Source: an uncultured Mycobacterium sp.
GTDB taxonomy: Bacteria; Actinomycetota; Actinomycetes; Mycobacteriales; Mycobacteriaceae
Reading direction: 5' to 3'
Length of the DNA: 35,238 bases
Assembly: GCA_900078375.1 (NCBI GenBank)
Contig: FLQS01000059.1
Span: 1-35,238, forward strand
In this document: positions 32,155-35,238 of the stretch, in pieces
Layout: each line of letters starts with the position of its first letter
How positions within the stretch are numbered: position 1 is the stretch's first letter
Program-made: the position numbers and the translations under genes
Notes under the pieces: model-generated
Told to the model about the DNA's origin: nothing
The model's database searches: none
Seen by the model: only the letters and a program-made list of their open reading frames with translations

Positions 32155-33600
32155 ATGGCGACATCGATGGCGACCAGAGCGCTCGAACCAGACCTGTTGG
32201 CCCGGGAGTTGGGGAACTGGCGTACGTCCAGCCGCAGTGGACCCACGTATCAAGCGCTCGCCGATGGACTGCGGATGCTGATCGTCGACGGCCGGCTGCC
32301 GGTCGGGTCGCGTCTGCCCAGCGAGCGCGCGCTGGCCGATGTGCTGCGCGTTTCCCGCACCACGATCACCGCCGCGTACGCCGACTTGGGTGACACCGGT
32401 TACCTGCACGCTCGCCGCGGCGCGCGCAGCACGATCGCACTGCCCCGCAGTCCCGTGGCCGCACCCGACGCCGCGCCTGCCGTCATCAATCTGGCCGCCG
32501 CAGCCCTGGCCGCCCCGGCCAGCGCGGTGCAGGAGGCGTTCACCGAGGCGGCCCGCCAGTCCGCTTCCTATCTGCAGCACACCGGCCATGACATGCACGG
32601 GGTGCTGGCCTTTCGTACCGCGATCGCCGAACGCTATTGCGCCAGAGGGCTTCCCACCACCGCCGACCAAATCATGGTGACCAGCGGCGCGCAGCACGCG
32701 ATCGCGTTGATCCTGACGACCTACGTTCAGCCCGGCGATCGAGTGCTCGTCGAGCAACCCACCTATCACGGCGTGCTCACCGCGATCGCGACTGCCGGGG
32801 CCCGGCCGGTGCCCGTTGCGATGACCGCCGACGGTTGGGAACTCGACGCCGTGCACGCCGCAGTGCGCCAACTCGCCCCAACTCTGGCCTATCTGGTGCC
32901 TGACAATCACAATCCAACAGGGTTCTCGATGCCGGCCGCCGATCGCAAGCGATTATCCGACATCATCGCCGAGACCCGCACTCGCACAGTGATCGACGAG
33001 ACCTTGACCGATGTGTGGCTCGACGAGCCGGTGCCCCCGCCGGTGGCCGCGTCGATGAGCTCGCGCACCGACCTCCTGATCACGATCGGCTCGATGTCGA
33101 AGTCGTTCTGGGGCGGGATGCGGATCGGCTGGATCCGGGCCGAGCCGAACGTGCTGGCGACTATCCGGGCGGTTCGCCCGTCCATCGACCTGGGCACGTC
33201 GGTGATCGAACAACTAGCTGCCGCATGGCTTCTCACCGAACGGGCCGACGACGTGTTGCCCGAACGCCGGGAGATCCTGCGCGGCCGCCGCGCGCTGTTG
33301 CTCGACCTGATCGCCGAGCACCTGCCCGACTGGCGCCCTCTGCCCGGCACGGGTGGCATGTCGATGTGGGTGCAACTGCCCGCGCCGGTCAGTTCGGCGA
33401 TGTGCGCATCGGCATCCCGGCTCGGTGTCGAATTGCCGCCCGGCCCGCGCTTCGGCGTCGACGGCACTCTGGAGCGATTCGTCCGAATTCCGTTCGCGCT
33501 GCCCGAAGAAGAGCTGACGCGAGCCATCGAGCTGCTCGGCCGGGCGTGGCGCAGCATCACCGGATCGGCCGCGCCCGAGGCCAGGGCCGTGGTGATCTAG
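32155..33600 (+). CDS. MocR/PdxR-type GntR-family transcriptional regulator
   Basis: A 481-residue fusion of a GntR winged helix (about 31-90, recognition helix in LPSERALADVLRVSRTTITAAY) with a fold-type I aminotransferase domain (about 110-470). Aminotransferase features seen: VTSGAQHAIAL, QPTYHG, VPDNHNPTG and the PLP-binding Lys316 in GSMSKSFWGG. Such proteins use PLP or a PLP adduct as the signal. The ATG at 32155 is preferred because the upstream frame (to 32116) runs through the operator-like repeats; an ATG at 32167 is also possible. It faces the 58-aa/YczE unit, its likely target. It is an accessory gene relative to the M. tuberculosis order, where serB2 adjoins the ABC gene. Confidence 0.9.
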   Translation: MATSMATRALEPDLLARELGNWRTSSRSGPTYQALADGLRMLIVDGRLPVGSRLPSERALADVLRVSRTTITAAYADLGDTGYLHARRGARSTIALPRSPVAAPDAAPAVINLAAAALAAPASAVQEAFTEAARQSASYLQHTGHDMHGVLAFRTAIAERYCARGLPTTADQIMVTSGAQHAIALILTTYVQPGDRVLVEQPTYHGVLTAIATAGARPVPVAMTADGWELDAVHAAVRQLAPTLAYLVPDNHNPTGFSMPAADRKRLSDIIAETRTRTVIDETLTDVWLDEPVPPPVAASMSSRTDLLITIGSMSKSFWGGMRIGWIRAEPNVLATIRAVRPSIDLGTSVIEQLAAAWLLTERADDVLPERREILRGRRALLLDLIAEHLPDWRPLPGTGGMSMWVQLPAPVSSAMCASASRLGVELPPGPRFGVDGTLERFVRIPFALPEEELTRAIELLGRAWRSITGSAAPEARAVVI

Positions 33601-33626
33601 CGCCGGACTACTCACCCGCGCCGACA

Positions 33627-33672
33627 GTAACGCCACGGCGAGAATCCGCGCTTATTTCCACCGTGACGTTAC
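33627..33672. repeat. Long inverted repeat (12-bp arms) downstream of the MocR gene
   Basis: GTAACGCCACGG (33627-33638) and CCGTGACGTTAC (33661-33672) pair over 11 of 12 positions around a 22-base loop. It lies in the convergent gap between the MocR gene and serB. It may act as a bidirectional terminator or belong to a dispersed intergenic palindrome family; I think I have seen similar sequences in other mycobacteria but cannot confirm it here. Confidence 0.55.
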
Positions 33673-33702
33673 GTTCAGTTGCTCCGACCGTCGTACTCGC
33701 GC

Positions 33703-33759
33703 CGAGATTGATATGACGCAGGAAAAGTTCGAGTAGCTGTCTGCGTGAGTTCAATCTCG
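33703..33759. repeat. Second long stem-loop (19-bp arms, 16 paired) before the serB 3' end
   Basis: CGAGATTGA (33703-33711) is matched exactly by TCAATCTCG (33751-33759), and the stem continues inward with ACGCAG/CTGCGT, giving 16 of 19 pairs around a loop of about 19 bases. No U-run is evident on either strand. Position between convergent genes suggests a terminator or insulator. Confidence 0.6.
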
Positions 33760-33777
33760 ATGACATGTGGCGCCGAG

Positions 33778-35004
33778 CTACTCCGGGGGGATCGCCACCC
33801 GGCGCAGCGTGCCGTCGACGGCGTCGGCCGCCTCGATTTCGGCGCGGGTGATGCCCAGGATGAACAACACCGTATCCAGGTACGGGTGACTCAGCGAGGC
33901 ATCGGCGACCTCCCGCAGCGCAGGCTTGGCATTGAAGGCCACGCCAAGCCCGGCTGCCGCCAGCATGTCAATGTCGTTGGCGCCGTCCCCGACGGCCACC
34001 GTCTGATCCATCGGCACCCCGGCCTGTCGCGCAAAATCCCTCAGCGCCTTGGCTTTACCGGCTCGGTCGACCACCTCGCCGACGACCCGGCCGGTCAGCT
34101 TGCCGTCGACGATCTCCAGTTCGTTAGCGGCCACGAAGTCAAGCATCAGTTCGTGCGCCAGCGGATCGATGACCTGGCGGAAGCCACCGGAGACCACGCC
34201 GCAGTGGAAACCCAAGCGGCGCAGCGTGCGAATTGTGGTGCGCGCCCCGGGAGTGAGCTCTATCTGGTCGGCGACCTCGTCGACCACTTCCGCGGGCAGA
34301 CCGGCCAGGGTGGCGACCCGGCGATGCAGTGACTCCGCGAAGTCCAGCTCGCCGCGCATCGCCGCTTCGGTGATCGCGGCGACAGCCTCGCCGGCACCGG
34401 CGTGGGCGGCCAGCATCTCGATGACCTCGCCCTGGATCAGGGTCGAGTCGACGTCGAACACGATGAGCCGCTTGGCCCGCCGTTCCAGGCTGTAGTTCTC
34501 GACGGCGATGTCCAGACCTTGGTCGGCGGCCACCCGGGCCAGCACCGTCTTCAGTTCACCGCTGACGCCCGCGGGCACCGACACCCGCAACTCCAGACCC
34601 GTCACCGGGTAGTCGGAGACGCCGCGGATGAAGTCGATGTTGACCCCGAGCGCGGCGGCCCCGCGGGCCACCACCCCGAACGCCGATGCGGTGATGGGCC
34701 GCCCGAGAACCACGATGGTGTGCGTGGACGGCTCTCGGATGATCGGCAGATCGTCGCTTCGCTCGATCGAGACGTCGAGCCCCACGCGGTGGATGGCATC
34801 GGTGACGTCGTCACGCAATTGGGCGCCGTCGGCCACATCGGCGGCGCCGGAGACCAGCACTCCCAGCGTCAGCCGCCCCCGGATCACCACCTGCTCGACG
34901 TTGAGCAGGTCCACCTCATGGCGGGCCAGCACTTCGAAGAGCGCCGAGGTAACGCCAGGCTGGTCGACGCCGGTGACGGTGATCAGCACCGACACCTTGG
35001 ACAT
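33778..35004 (-). CDS. serB: Phosphoserine phosphatase with two ACT domains (SerB2 type)
   Basis: A 408-residue enzyme for the last step of serine synthesis, phosphoserine to serine. Two N-terminal ACT domains (about 5-78 and 95-170, the first with TVTGVDQPGVTSALF) allow regulation by serine. The HAD phosphatase follows: catalytic Asp184 and Asp186 in VFDVDSTLI, VVSGGFR, and GDGANDIDML. Closely matches M. tuberculosis SerB2. The ATG at 35004 is used because an AGG is seven bases upstream; an ATG at 35010 would add two residues. It follows ctaD by 30 bp on the same strand and is convergent with the MocR gene. Confidence 0.96.
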   Translation of the reverse strand: MSKVSVLITVTGVDQPGVTSALFEVLARHEVDLLNVEQVVIRGRLTLGVLVSGAADVADGAQLRDDVTDAIHRVGLDVSIERSDDLPIIREPSTHTIVVLGRPITASAFGVVARGAAALGVNIDFIRGVSDYPVTGLELRVSVPAGVSGELKTVLARVAADQGLDIAVENYSLERRAKRLIVFDVDSTLIQGEVIEMLAAHAGAGEAVAAITEAAMRGELDFAESLHRRVATLAGLPAEVVDEVADQIELTPGARTTIRTLRRLGFHCGVVSGGFRQVIDPLAHELMLDFVAANELEIVDGKLTGRVVGEVVDRAGKAKALRDFARQAGVPMDQTVAVGDGANDIDMLAAAGLGVAFNAKPALREVADASLSHPYLDTVLFILGITRAEIEAADAVDGTLRRVAIPPE

Positions 35005-35034
35005 GGTCATACCTGAAAGGTTGCGGATCCCGCG

Positions 35035-35238
35035 CTAGGTACGGACGTGCTCGTCATCGAGTCGCGTCACGTCACCGTCATCGGGACCGTGTGCACGACC
35101 AACGTGAGCTTCTGCGCGCATCCGCTCGATCATGTGCGGGTAATGCAGCTCGAAAGCGGGCCGCTCCGAACGGATCCGGGGCAGTTCGGTGAAGTTGTGC
35201 CGCGGCGGCGGGCATGAGGTGGCCCACTCCAGCGAGTT
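35035..35238 (-). CDS. ctaD: Cytochrome c oxidase subunit I, C-terminal fragment
   Basis: The last 67 codons of a gene that continues past the window edge. The visible protein includes SLEWATSCPPPRHNF, ELPRIRSERPAFELHYPHM and a His/Asp-rich tail ending at a TAG at 35035-35037. This is the cytoplasmic C-terminus of actinobacterial CtaD, the haem-copper subunit of the aa3 oxidase. The catalytic part lies outside the window. Located directly upstream of serB, as in M. tuberculosis (Rv3043c). Confidence 0.93.
   Translation of the reverse strand, partial: NSLEWATSCPPPRHNFTELPRIRSERPAFELHYPHMIERMRAEAHVGRAHGPDDGDVTRLDDEHVRT

Overview
The window is a high-GC actinobacterial chromosome segment whose gene content and order match the Mycobacterium/Mycolicibacterium core block running from gatB to ctaD (Rv3009c to Rv3043c in M. 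tuberculosis). Family and synteny statements rest on recognising the proteins by eye; no database search was run. The species cannot be named from the sequence alone.

Layout. Positions 1-5.2 kb hold the minus-strand GatCAB amidotransferase genes (gatC-gatA, then pfkA, then gatB) and a divergent ACT-domain gene. NAD-dependent DNA ligase ligA lies at 5.2-7.3 kb, followed by two genes absent from the M. tuberculosis order (a YjbR/MmcQ-like protein and an FAD monooxygenase), a free-standing MetE-like C-terminal-domain protein and the lipoprotein lpqA. At 10.9-13.2 kb is the tRNA 2-thiouridine pair (cysteine desulfurase and mnmA); at 13.2-14.9 kb is an acyltransferase pair that resembles the ornithine-lipid enzymes OlsB/OlsA; at 15.0-16.8 kb is etfB-etfA with an intrinsic terminator.

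From 17.0 to 20.6 kb three genes joined by ATGA overlaps (methyltransferase, GH57 glucan-branching enzyme, GT4 glucosyltransferase) form the polymethylated glucan (methylglucose lipopolysaccharide, MGLP) cluster. Its partner acetyltransferase (23.8-24.5 kb) is separated from it by an accessory block: a MarR regulator coupled to a quinone-oxidoreductase-like MDR enzyme, a divergent azoreductase with three TTGAA/TTCAA palindromes in the shared promoter, and an MPT63-family secreted protein.

From 24.6 to 32.1 kb come a beta-propeller lipoprotein, a secreted DUF3298-type protein and a tightly packed minus-strand operon: a 58-residue protein, a YczE-like membrane protein, an ABC ATPase, a Nudix hydrolase, an enoyl-CoA hydratase-like protein, a methyltransferase and a second methyltransferase gene broken by a 52-bp tandem duplication. 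The start of this operon faces a MocR/PdxR-type regulator with a three-half-site operator between them. The window closes with two large hairpins, serB (phosphoserine phosphatase) and the 3' end of ctaD.

The points most worth checking are the MocR / 58-aa / YczE module with its operator, the frameshifting 52-bp duplication in the THUMP-like methyltransferase, the MarR-MDR-azoreductase unit, the palindrome-rich etfB/methyltransferase promoter, and the OlsBA-like pair.
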